From Panicum virgatum (lineage: Eukaryota > Streptophyta > Magnoliopsida > Poales > Poaceae), in NCBI RefSeq assembly GCF_016808335.1, contig NC_053146.1, positions 4,131,015 to 4,195,014 of the forward strand: a stretch of DNA of 64,000 nt, written 5' to 3'. The notes beneath the pieces were generated by a model. That model worked only from the letters and a program-made list of their open reading frames with translations, had not been told where the DNA came from and made no database searches. The translations under genes and the position numbers were made by a program. Of this stretch, positions 12,002 through 20,081 are shown in pieces. Every line of letters begins with the position of its first letter. Position 1 is the first letter of the stretch.

Positions 12002-12296
12002 CTGTAGATTAGGTAGAGTATTTGTGAGATTGGGATTAGGATTAGGTGATGTTTAAGTTGTTTAATTCGTATTTTTGAAAAGACAGAATCTACCTTCTGC
12101 CGAAAAGCACACAAACTAACAACAAACACACAAGCTAGCAAGCAACAAGCACAAACAACTTTATTACAGCGAGGGGGGTACAACACTGGGGCAAGGCTAA
12201 ACGCGTACTACATGTCCAGGTGCACGGTCACACTTAAGGGTACAACTTAAGCCAAATTGGCTGGGAGGGTACAACACTAGGGTGGCGTCGGGCATT
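12002..12296. other. spacer between accessory ORF A and gag
   Basis: The gag leader on the minus strand. It contains runs such as ACAAACAACTTTATTACAG that resemble LTR-proximal sequence at 4420-4440 and at 13230-13250. No coding sequence is supported. Confidence 0.4.
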
Positions 12297-13162
12297 CTAC
12301 TCGCGGGGAGAGCCTTCTTCCGGGGCGGAGCGTGCTTCCAGGGGAACGGACAACTCGCCGTATTCTAGGTTTCCGTTTTCTAGGGGTTGCGCAGCAGCTT
12401 CTCCTTCAACGTCGGTAGTAGACCCTACAGGGTTCTCGGGCGGGGCTTGTGGGGTTCCCAACAGTGGCCCCCATCCTATGACGGGCGTCCCGAGTAGAAC
12501 GTGGTCTTCCCCAATTGCTGGGACTGGCGTTCTACTTCTGGTCCATTCTTGCATACGCCGGTCCAAGGCCTGCCTGAGGCTCTCCTGGGCAACCGCTTCG
12601 CTGCTGACCGCGGCTGCGGCTCTTGCCTCGGCTTGGGCTGCCCGGATCTGTTGTAGTCTTACTGCGACCTCTGCTTGCTTGGATCGATGGGTCCGCTCCC
12701 TCAGGATGCTGGCTTGCTCGTCAAAGAGCTGATCCAAGGAGGCTAGGTAGGTAGCCACTTGGTACAGAGGGTCTTCTTCATGGCGGCGCCATTCCAGGCT
12801 TCTCATACGAGCTTCCCAAACTGGGGTTCTAATGGCCGGAGGAATGAACCTCATTGGTGTGGGGGCGAGGTGTCCTTCAAAAATCCGGCACAGATAACGG
12901 AGCGCCTTCCTGACGGCCAAGGAATAGGTGTCTTGGTGCCTAAACCCTGTAGCGGTCACTCGCCATGGCTGAATGTCGGGTAGCGGTCACTTCTGGTGAT
13001 GACCAGGATCACCCTGCAGTGGAGGGTACCATGGTGCTCGTACTCTCTGCTGTAGTACCTTGGGCGTTCCGTAACGCCAAGGCTTTCCAAAGCATTGATC
13101 AAGAGGCTGGGGAAGCCAGGTGCAGCTTGGCAATTGCCCTGGGTCCATCCTTCCTCGGCCAT
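12297..13162 (-). pseudogene. Tekay accessory ORF A, upstream of gag, function unknown
   Basis: From the ATG at 13162 the reading frame gives an MAEEGWTQGN start and, after a frame break at about 12957-12960, a segment with GFRHQDTY, RKALRYL and TPMRF, an alanine- and glutamate-rich probable coiled coil, and a low-complexity acidic tail ending at 12297. It is clearly related to accessory ORF B (13311-13949), sharing GFR..DTY, RKALR.L, HL..TPMRF, ARMR.L, YL..LD.L and EQA. I know of similar uncharacterised ORFs annotated as hypothetical proteins in grass genomes. The role is unknown; it could be structural or regulatory. Confidence 0.6.
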
Positions 13163-13310
13163 CTGAAAACAAAGATAGGGTGAACAAGCTTGCACAAATA
13201 TTTGGATACAAAAGGGATAGATTGTACTTATTATTACAACATGGTCGGGTACAGTTTTCATGGATACACGATTATTAGGATAGGGGTTCTAGCTTGGAGT
13301 GCTACTCCAA

Positions 13311-13949
13311 TTATGGGGACTCTTCCTCGATCTGGATAGGGCGCTTCTTTAGTGGAAGACACTGCTGCATCACACCATCTTCGGTCTGAGTACCTCTATC
13401 CCAATGGGTCTCTTCGGGTTCTTCCTCTATCCACCCACCTACTCCTCTGCGAGCCTCGTATTCTTGCCATTGGGCTTGGAGAGCGGCTAGGGAATACTCG
13501 GCTCGTACGGCTCTTGTCCGTTGTTCCTCCATTTCTTGGATTGCCTTTTCTACCCTGTGGATTTGTTGCTTCAGTTGTGCCGCCTGTTCGCGGTAGAGCT
13601 CATCCAGGACGGTGAGGTAGATGGATAGGTGGGAGACCGTATCTTCTAGGTCTTCTTCTTCTCTTCCAAGTCCTCTCATTCGGGCAATCCATGAGCGTCC
13701 TATTCCTTCAGTAAGCGGGAAAAATCTCATAGGAGTCCGCTGAAGATGATGCTTGTAGACCACACGCAGACGTCGCAAGGCTTTTCGGGCGACTTTTCGG
13801 TAGGTGTCTGGGAAGCGAAAGCCAGTGGTGGAGATGAACCAGGGGTCTACGAAGAGGGGGTCATCAGAGTCTTGCGCCATACGGAACTTCCTGCGGGTGA
13901 CCCTATCCACAGGCAAGGTTGGGTGCAGGACGAAACCTCTACTCAACAT
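13311..13949 (-). CDS. Tekay accessory ORF B, partly LTR-encoded, function unknown
   Basis: This is an open frame of 212 codons. Its first 34 or so residues (MLSRGFVLHPTLPVDR...) are encoded by LTR sequence (13847-13949). The rest (WFISTTGFRFPDTY, RKALRRLRVV, TPMRFFP, then a coiled-coil-like heptad region around residues 110-160 and an acidic tail) is internal sequence. It is a paralogue of accessory ORF A, so the element carries a tandem pair of related genes between LTR and gag. The same LTR-encoded start is present in the 3' LTR (4570-4640) but with a nonsense codon. The LTR/ORF junction coincides with loss of the LTR end and PBS, so the fusion may be a deletion product. Confidence 0.5.
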   Translation of the reverse strand: MLSRGFVLHPTLPVDRVTRRKFRMAQDSDDPLFVDPWFISTTGFRFPDTYRKVARKALRRLRVVYKHHLQRTPMRFFPLTEGIGRSWIARMRGLGREEEDLEDTVSHLSIYLTVLDELYREQAAQLKQQIHRVEKAIQEMEEQRTRAVRAEYSLAALQAQWQEYEARRGVGGWIEEEPEETHWDRGTQTEDGVMQQCLPLKKRPIQIEEESP

Positions 13950-14796
13950 CTTCGGGAACGAAGTCTGGATCTTCCTCTGTAAAAATTAAGAATGGGGTGA
14001 GTACAAACGTACTCAGCAAGTCCAACCACACCCACGGAGGGGGTATAAATTGAATATAATGCACGGGGTAAATCAAGATTAAGGCTAGGGTTTTATTTGC
14101 GGAAAGCTAATTTTTATGCAGGAGTTCATTTGAAAGAAAGTATTTTCAAAGCAATATTTCTTGTACCGAGTAACACGTAGTGTTGATCCATACAGGATCC
14201 AAGTTTTAAGTTGCTACCGGACTCCTCATCCATCGTAGCACACGGCACAGCTGCCGGATATTTTTCCAAAACAACTCACGCCAACCCATCCATTCCCAGA
14301 AGAAACACTAGTTATGTGACCACACCGTAGCTCGCCCAGGGGCGTCCTGGGCACGCGGAGCGCGTGGGCACGGGCGCTCGGGCAGGGCGTGCGCGCGCGC
14401 GGGGCAGGCTCAGTGGCGTGCGTGTGCGCGGACAGGAAATAGGGGAGAAGGAGGGAGAAAAAAAGAAGAAAAGAAAACGGAAAGGAGGAGGAAAGAAAAA
14501 GAGAGAGGAAAAAAAGAGAGGGGCGCGGCGGGATTCGCGGCGGGCGGTCGCGCGTGGGCGACAGACAGCCGAGCAGCGCGGGATGGGATGGTGGCGAGGA
14601 AAAAGAGGGAGGGGTACGGTAGGCGGAAAAAAAGGAGAAGAAAAGATGGAACGACGATTGAAATCGGGTGTCGGGACGGCGAAAATTTCTGGGAAGGAAT
14701 TAGGGTTTAGGGTTAATTGAGCTCAACGCTGAAAAACTTTTGAAAGAAAATATTTTAGCGCGTGATTTATTTTGGTAGATTTTTCGGGATGTCACA
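13847..14796 (-). repeat. Tekay 5' LTR, heavily deleted
   Basis: About 950 bp align with the 3' LTR but two blocks are missing relative to it. About 1.9 kb (3' LTR 5010-6950) is absent at about 14335, and the last 174 bp of the LTR (3' LTR 4353-4526), together with the primer-binding site, is absent at 13847, where the sequence passes straight into the accessory ORF. The right end, GATGTCACA, is intact and followed by the TSD. Confidence 0.8.
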
Positions 14797-15014
14797 GTCC
14801 GCCCTTATATATACGGGGGGACAGAGTTACATGGAAAGTCTTAGCCGAGTATAGTTGGAGTCCTACTACAACACAATCGGGTAGTTTCTTTTGTACTGCA
14901 GCTAGTTCTATACCTATTTGGGTAGTTATAACGGAGGTAAGGTACATCCATGAGCTATCTCTTACTCTAGAATATTCTATGTCTGTAAGCAGTCCCACTG
15001 CCCCGGGTCTGACA
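14797..15014 (+). repeat. outer element, left LTR, second part
   Basis: The sequence continues the left LTR after the Tekay insertion, beginning with the second TSD copy GTCCG (one substitution from GCCCG). It runs to GGTCTGACA at 15014 and matches 16436-16655 of the right LTR. Confidence 0.85.
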
Positions 15015-15635
15015 AGCCCCCGAGCTCTTCGTAGCCGAGTCCTGCAGGCGTCGAGTACTTGGCTGGGCGTCTTCGAGTACTTCAAGTAGTCAGAACATCC
15101 TTCTGGTTGCTTCTGGTTCTTCTTTCGGATACGTCGAATAGTCCTTCAAGTACTTCTGTTTGCTTCGAGACTGTGAGGTGCTCAAGTCCCGAAATCTTGA
15201 TCATATATGGTGCTCGAAGTACTTGCGCTCCATATGGAGTAGCCCCCGAGCCTTAGGTTGAATCGTAGAATCAAGCTGAGAGTCACTTTAGTCTTTTTCT
15301 TCCTCTTTATTTTTCAAAAAAATTGAAAAATAAATCTCTGATACATATATTCCGCAGCCCCCGAGTCTTGAATTTAAATCCCTCCATTTAGATTTAAGAA
15401 TCAATGTAAACTCGTGGCAAAAACTGAAAACTTCCCTGAGAAGGAAAGAATCCATTGGCATCCCAAATATTCACAAAATTGCCCCCGAAGACCGTATAAA
15501 GCCAGTTGAAAAATTCCAAGGGTTTTACCCCTTGAACTCCTGGCCGCCGTCAGACTTAGATTCACATTCGCCTCTTCTCAGTCAAAATCCAAAAGCCCCT
15601 CTCGTAGCCCCCGAGCTAAAACTCGTGACTGTGAG

Positions 15636-16303
15636 ATGGCTCCCAAGAAGAAAAGTCCAAGATTGAAGAGGAAACAATCGCCAATATGTCCATAGGTTGG
15701 CGTAAAAACAAAATGTCTGAATCACTGGTCCGGGAGTTGGAGAGTATGGGTCTCCTCCAAGAGCAGGGCGTAAGCCAATGGCGCGCTAGTGAAGGAGAAG
15801 ATTACCCTATGGAAGGTACCCTTGAGACCATTATGTTTCGCGATTTTGTAGAACGTGGTCTCACTCTTCCCGTGTCAAAGTTTTTCTATAGACTTCTTCA
15901 ATTGTGGGGAATTCATCTTGCCTCTTTCGATTTTCACTCACTTCTGTGAGACTTTCCTTGGAATTCTTCCTCATTTCCATCTTTTTCAACATTTCTTCTT
16001 CCTTGTTCCTGTCCCAAAAGCCACTAATCCCGCCGTCGTTGGAGGATGTGAATTGGTACTCCGTCCGGAAACTCGAAGCGAGTACTTGGCTTATGATCCG
16101 GTGAATAAGGGAGCCGAATGGAAGAAGTTCTGGTTCCATGTCGGGAACTTTGAATCTCCACTTCCAGAAAGGGTTGCTGGTGCCCCGCAAGTCCAAGAAA
16201 GCTGGTCAAGTAAAGGACCTGGTGGCAAGCAAGTTGAAGCCATTCTTCGTGCGATTGCCATTGTTAAGAAGAAAGGAGTCACTGGAGATCATGTGGTCTT
16301 CTC
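15636..16303 (+). pseudogene. gag-like ORF, Transposase_28 (putative gypsy-type) domain, broken
   Basis: The ATG at 15636 opens a lysine-rich start that shifts frame within an A-run at about 15650. The next frame (from 15686) reads ...GEDYPMEG...FRDFVERGLTLPVSKFF and shifts again near 15948. The following frame carries CETFLGILPHFHLF, VVGGCELVLR and WFHVGNFESPLP, then TGDHVVF. This order is characteristic of the plant Transposase_28 family, found at the N-terminus of gag-like ORFs in grass LTR elements. The gene ends at the deletion junction with the right LTR. Two frameshifts and loss of the 3' part make it non-functional. Domain assignment rests on motif memory, not on a search. Confidence 0.7.
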
Positions 16304-16655
16304 GATCGACTGCTCTAGAACTCGATGGCACAAGGAACACAAAGATTTAGACAGGTTCGGACCGCGAGTTTGCGTAATACCCAACGTCCTGTGTGGTTTG
16401 TATTGCCTTAGGTATTGGTGTCTTTGGAGGGGGTCCCTGCCCACCCTTATATATCCGGGGGACAGGGTTACATGGAAAGTCCTAGCCGAGTACAGTTGGA
16501 GTCCTACTACAACACAATCGGGTAGTTTCCTTTGTACTGCAGCTAGTTCTACGCCTATTCGGATAGTTATAAGGGAGGTAAGGTACATCCATGAGCTATC
16601 CCTTATTCTAGAACATTCTATGTCTGTAAGCAGTCCCGCTGCCCCGGGTCTGACA
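16304..16655 (+). repeat. outer element, right LTR, 5'-truncated
   Basis: It aligns with the left LTR from GATCGACTG (4213) to the terminal TGACA. The first 61 bp, including the TG terminus, are missing and the break falls directly against the end of the gag-like coding remnant, so a deletion removed the rest of the internal region and the LTR start together. Confidence 0.85.
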
Positions 16656-17399
16656 ACAGGTACCAAAAACTACTAAAAAATAATTTGTAGCAAATCTCTA
16701 TTTTTTTAGGGGCGGGTCAAAAAGTAACCCGTTATTACAAATGGAGCAGAATCACTGTAGCTTTTGACCCGTCCTTGAAAATGCATTTTTAGAGGAGGGT
16801 GAAGCGATAACCCGCTCCTATAAATGAGCCCCATTTTCATAGACGGGTGATGGATTCACCCACCCCTAAAAAGAGCATTTCAAGAAGTAGGTGATGCTAC
16901 CAACCACCTCTAAAAATTGTGGCACTTATAGGGGTGGGTCTAAAAATATATTTTTTGGGGGCGGGTGATGGCATGACCCACCTCACAAATGGTACCACGC
17001 AAAATAAAATTCATAACTTTTTCATATGATCTCGGATGAAGCCAGACGTTATATCAAAATTGTAGAGAATAACGAGATCTAAAATTTTGTAGTTGATAAT
17101 TTTTTTCATTTAATGGTTCAAAAATTCATTATAAGCTCTCTAATATTTATAACTATAGAGTATATTATATTACTCAAGTCATACTTTGATATTTCTACAA
17201 TCTTAACCTTTATATATACTAAAATATAATTGTCATGTTTTTTATTTCCATAGTTCACAATAATGTAGAAGTTTCACTTTTTTTATTTTGTTTTGCTATA
17301 TGTAAAGATTTAAATGAATGGATAAAATAGAAAAAATATGTTTAGGGGCGGGTGGTGGCATCACTCGCCCCTAGAAACGGATTTTTAGGGGCTGGTGAT

Positions 17400-17792
17400 T
17401 TTCAGACCCAAGGCAGCGGGACTGCTCATAGGTGTGGAATATTCTAGAATAAGGGATAGCACATGACATGTACCTTATTCTATTGTAACTAGTCGAATAG
17501 AAAAAAACTACCTGACAGACATTGGGTAGGACTACTTAGGTAGTATTCGGCTAGGATTTTCATATAACTCTGTGCCCTCATATTACATAAGGGCGGGCAG
17601 GGACCCCTCCAAGACATAATCTACTCTAAGGCAATACAAACCACCAACAGGACATAGGATATTACGCATCTCGCGGCCCAAACATGTCTAAGCTTTGTGT
17701 TCCTAGCACCATCGGTTCCAGATCTCGGCGAAACCCTACCTGCAACCTACCACCTTGGGGTATCAGGTGGGCTTGGCAGCTAAAAACCTATA
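17400..17792 (-). mobile_element. solo LTR, same family as the outer LTR element
   Basis: The complement matches the LTR at 4152/14797/16304 along its length (for example GGTAGGGTTT, ACACAAAG, TTGTATTGCCTTAG, GTCCCTGCCCGCCCTTAT, GCAGTCCCGCTGCC). The perfect 5-bp TSD GTGAT occurs at 17395-17399 and 17793-17797. No internal sequence remains, so unequal recombination between LTRs has removed it. It is clearly more diverged than the neighbour, including its termini. Confidence 0.85.
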
Positions 17793-17884
17793 GTGATGAC
17801 GTCACTAGCCCCTACAAATTAATTTCAAAGTTAATATAAAAGAGTAGCATAGCCCATTGAGTCACAAGTGATTGTGTTGTGTGG

Positions 17885-17929
17885 TGGTAAGGAGGTACAC
17901 GCGAGGCTTGAGGTAGACGATTCGGTTCC
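17885..17929 (+). other. tRNA-like A/B-box module inside CACTA-like element
   Basis: TGGTAAGGAGG (17885) resembles an A box and GATTCGGTTCC (17919) a B box, 34 nt apart start to start, the same geometry as the module at 1680. It is not a tRNA gene. Confidence 0.4.
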
Positions 17930-18297
17930 CAGGTGATGCAATTGTGCATATTTTATCAAAAAAAATTATTGCTCGACACTACAAGGCTAGTGGTCGCCGA
18001 TTGGCTGGAATATTTTTTATTTTATTATTTTCAATTTTATTTGGATCTTTTTATTTTCTAGATATGGATTTTTAGGGGCAGGTCATGGCGTGCCCCGTCT
18101 ATAGAAATTGATTTCTAGGGGCGGGTCACGCCATGACCCACCCCTAAAAATTATTTTGAGCGGCGGGCGTGTCACCTGCTCCTAACACTAGTATTTTTAG
18201 CTACGAAAACTAGGGGCGGATAAAACCATATGATTTTACACGCCTCTAAAATTTTTTACTGTAGTAGTGAAACATCATTTTCAGAGGTGTATATATA

Positions 18298-18782
18298 CCA
18301 GTGTTCGCCTACATGGGCTACATGGCTGTGTATACGGCGTGTAAATGTTACTCGGTGGGTATGCAGTTTAGGCCTTAAACAGCATATTACACGTTACATG
18401 GTATATACAGGCTACACGAAGTGTACACGGGCTAAACAGGCTACACGGCACAGGAAAAATGTTCAAAACGGTGAGTTGCACACTGTTGTAATGTTTAGGA
18501 CAAAGAACACACTGATCAAAGGTCTTCCTTAAAAATTCAATTTAATTATGCAAAAGTGGATGCAAAACTCCCCAATAGTTATTCTGACTTGAAATTATTT
18601 TTGACTTGCTATTATTTTATTTTTATTTTCTAAACATATATACATGTTACTATTCTAATATTTGTCAATACAGTACAAAAATGTGTAATCCGTGTAATAC
18701 CGTGTATATGCCGTGTACACAGTCTACACGCTACACAAAACCATACCGACCGTTTAGCGTTTACCATTTAGGTGAACATTGG
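18298..18782. mobile_element. hAT-like MITE
   Basis: The ends CCAGTGTTCGCCTA and, inverted, CCAATGTTCACCTA match at 12 of 14. The 8-bp flanks TATATATA (18290-18297) and TACATACA (18783-18790) agree at 6 of 8, the right size for hAT. The inside is rich in TACACGG and CCGTGTA strings. No ORF. Confidence 0.65.
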
Positions 18783-18818
18783 TACATACATCTTCCGGTG
18801 CAGATTAATTACCATCTA

Positions 18819-19077
18819 CTCCCTCTTTTCAAATTGTAAGTCATTCCAACTTTTTTGAAGAGTCAAACTATTTTTTATGTTTAACCAAAATTATAGAAAA
18901 ATTATAAAAATTCATAGCACCAAATAAATATACTATGAAAATATATTTAATGAAGAATATAACGATATTTATTTAGTATCATAAATGTTAGAAATTTATT
19001 GTATAAACTTGATGAAACTTGAAAAGTTTTAACTCCCCAAAAAAGTTAGAATTATCTACAATTTGAAATGGAGGGAG
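18819..19077. mobile_element. Stowaway MITE (Tc1/mariner)
   Basis: TIRs CTCCCTC...CAAATTGTAAGTCATTC and the inverted GAATTATCTACAATTTG...GAGGGAG are flanked by the TA dinucleotide (18817-18818 and 19078-19079). The size of 259 bp is usual for grass Stowaways. Confidence 0.9.
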
Positions 19078-19424
19078 TAACTAGGGAAAGGCAGGCATAT
19101 AAGAGCAACTCCAAGAGCTTATATATGTAAATGGATTTGCTTAGGTAAAAAATAGAAAAAAAACTAAAAAAATGAATCCAACAGCTTATGCAAACATCCT
19201 CATTCTATCCCACTATGCATTTCCAATCTCCCGGAAGGCAAAAAAAACATAGCCCGCTCCGTTCGGCATCCACCTGGCGCGTCGCCCCTCGCCCCTCGGC
19301 CTGAGCTGCGAGCTCCTCTCCGACATCTGGCGGCGGTGGCCGAATCGGCGGTGACAGTGGCTGAATCGGCGGCGGCTGATTCGAGGCCACACAGCTCTTC
19401 GCCTCTTCCCCGGCGCGGACCTCC

Positions 19425-19545
19425 GGCGGGGTCGAGCTCCCATGGCCAGCGAGGTCGAGCTTCGATCCCCCTGGCCGGCCGGATCGAGCTCCCCATGGCC
19501 GGCGGGGTCGAGCTCCCCATGGCCGGCTGGGTTGAGCTCGGCTCC
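19425..19545. repeat. GC-rich imperfect tandem repeat
   Basis: About five imperfect copies of a roughly 24-bp unit containing GTCGAGCTCCCCATGGCCGG lie in the GC-rich centre of the PIF-like element. Units differ by a few bases and small length changes. Confidence 0.7.
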
Positions 19546-20081
19546 CATGCCCGGCCACGTACCACGGCGTCGACGACCACCCCTGTTACTGGATATCTGC
19601 GTTGCTGCTTGGGTGGACGCGGAGCTTGCGGAGAGGTTGCTGGTGACGGACGACGCCGGCGCCGCGCTCGAGACGGTCGGCAACGAGGCGCGGCGGTGCG
19701 GACCGCAGCCGGGCAAGCAGGGGCGAAGCTAGAGCTAATGGGTGGGGGTGCCCAACTTCATCAAGACTCATATGATATTCAAATAAAGGATAATGTATTC
19801 TAATAATGGCAATGCCAATTTAGTCAATACATACAATACGAAAACTAGTAGAGGCTAGAAAACAACACTCACCAGTCACAATCTGTAGTTCGTAGCAAAA
19901 TAATTAAATAAACACGACATTGATCACTTTAGCCAAAAACCCAAAACGTTGACAAAAGATGTTCCATATAGCAAAATATATAATCGAACCTAAAGAAAAA
20001 AAGAACAAATAGGTCAATTATTTAGCAAAGAAAATATAGGATTGTCCATTGAAAGTTAAAGTAGATGCACTATATTACCTC

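Larger units (their letters stand above)
4353..14796 (-). mobile_element. Tekay-clade Ty3 chromovirus, nested, minus strand
   Basis: The LTR reads TGTGACATCCCGAAAA on the minus strand and ends GACGCTTCA. The TSD is GCCCG (4348-4352) versus GTCCG (14797-14801), one transition apart. Order on the minus strand: 5' LTR remnant (13847-14796), two related accessory ORFs (13.9-12.3 kb), gag (12001-10731), protease, RT, RNase H, integrase with chromodomain, PPT (7396-7410), 3' LTR (4353-7395). The chromodomain directly abutting the PPT and the LTR start identify the Tekay clade. All genes contain stops or frameshifts, so it is defective. It inserted into the left LTR of the outer element. Confidence 0.92.
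4152..16655 (+). mobile_element. outer LTR retrotransposon with Transposase_28 gag-like ORF, split by a Tekay insertion
   Basis: The element starts TGTCGGTGTTTACC at 4152 and ends GGTCTGACA at 16655. The 5-bp TSD ACAGG lies at 4147-4151 and 16656-16660. It is interrupted at 4352/14797 by a complete Tekay element. Without that insertion it is only about 2 kb: left LTR, a leader with several GCCCCCGAG strings (15015-15635), a broken gag-like gene, and a right LTR lacking its first 61 bp. No protease, RT or integrase remains, so most of the internal region has been deleted, or it belongs to a non-autonomous family. Confidence 0.88.
16668..18269. mobile_element. CACTA-like non-autonomous element with nested solo LTR
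   Basis: The right end is clear, CTGTAGTAGTG at 18269. The left end AACTACTAAAAAAT is a decayed CACTACTA. The 3-bp flank AAA (16665-16667 and 18270-18272) fits a TSD but is low complexity. The interior is full of AGGGGCGGGT and its complement, a CACTA-type subterminal array. It hosts a solo LTR (17400-17792) and a tRNA-like module (17885-17929). No transposase is present. Confidence 0.72.
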
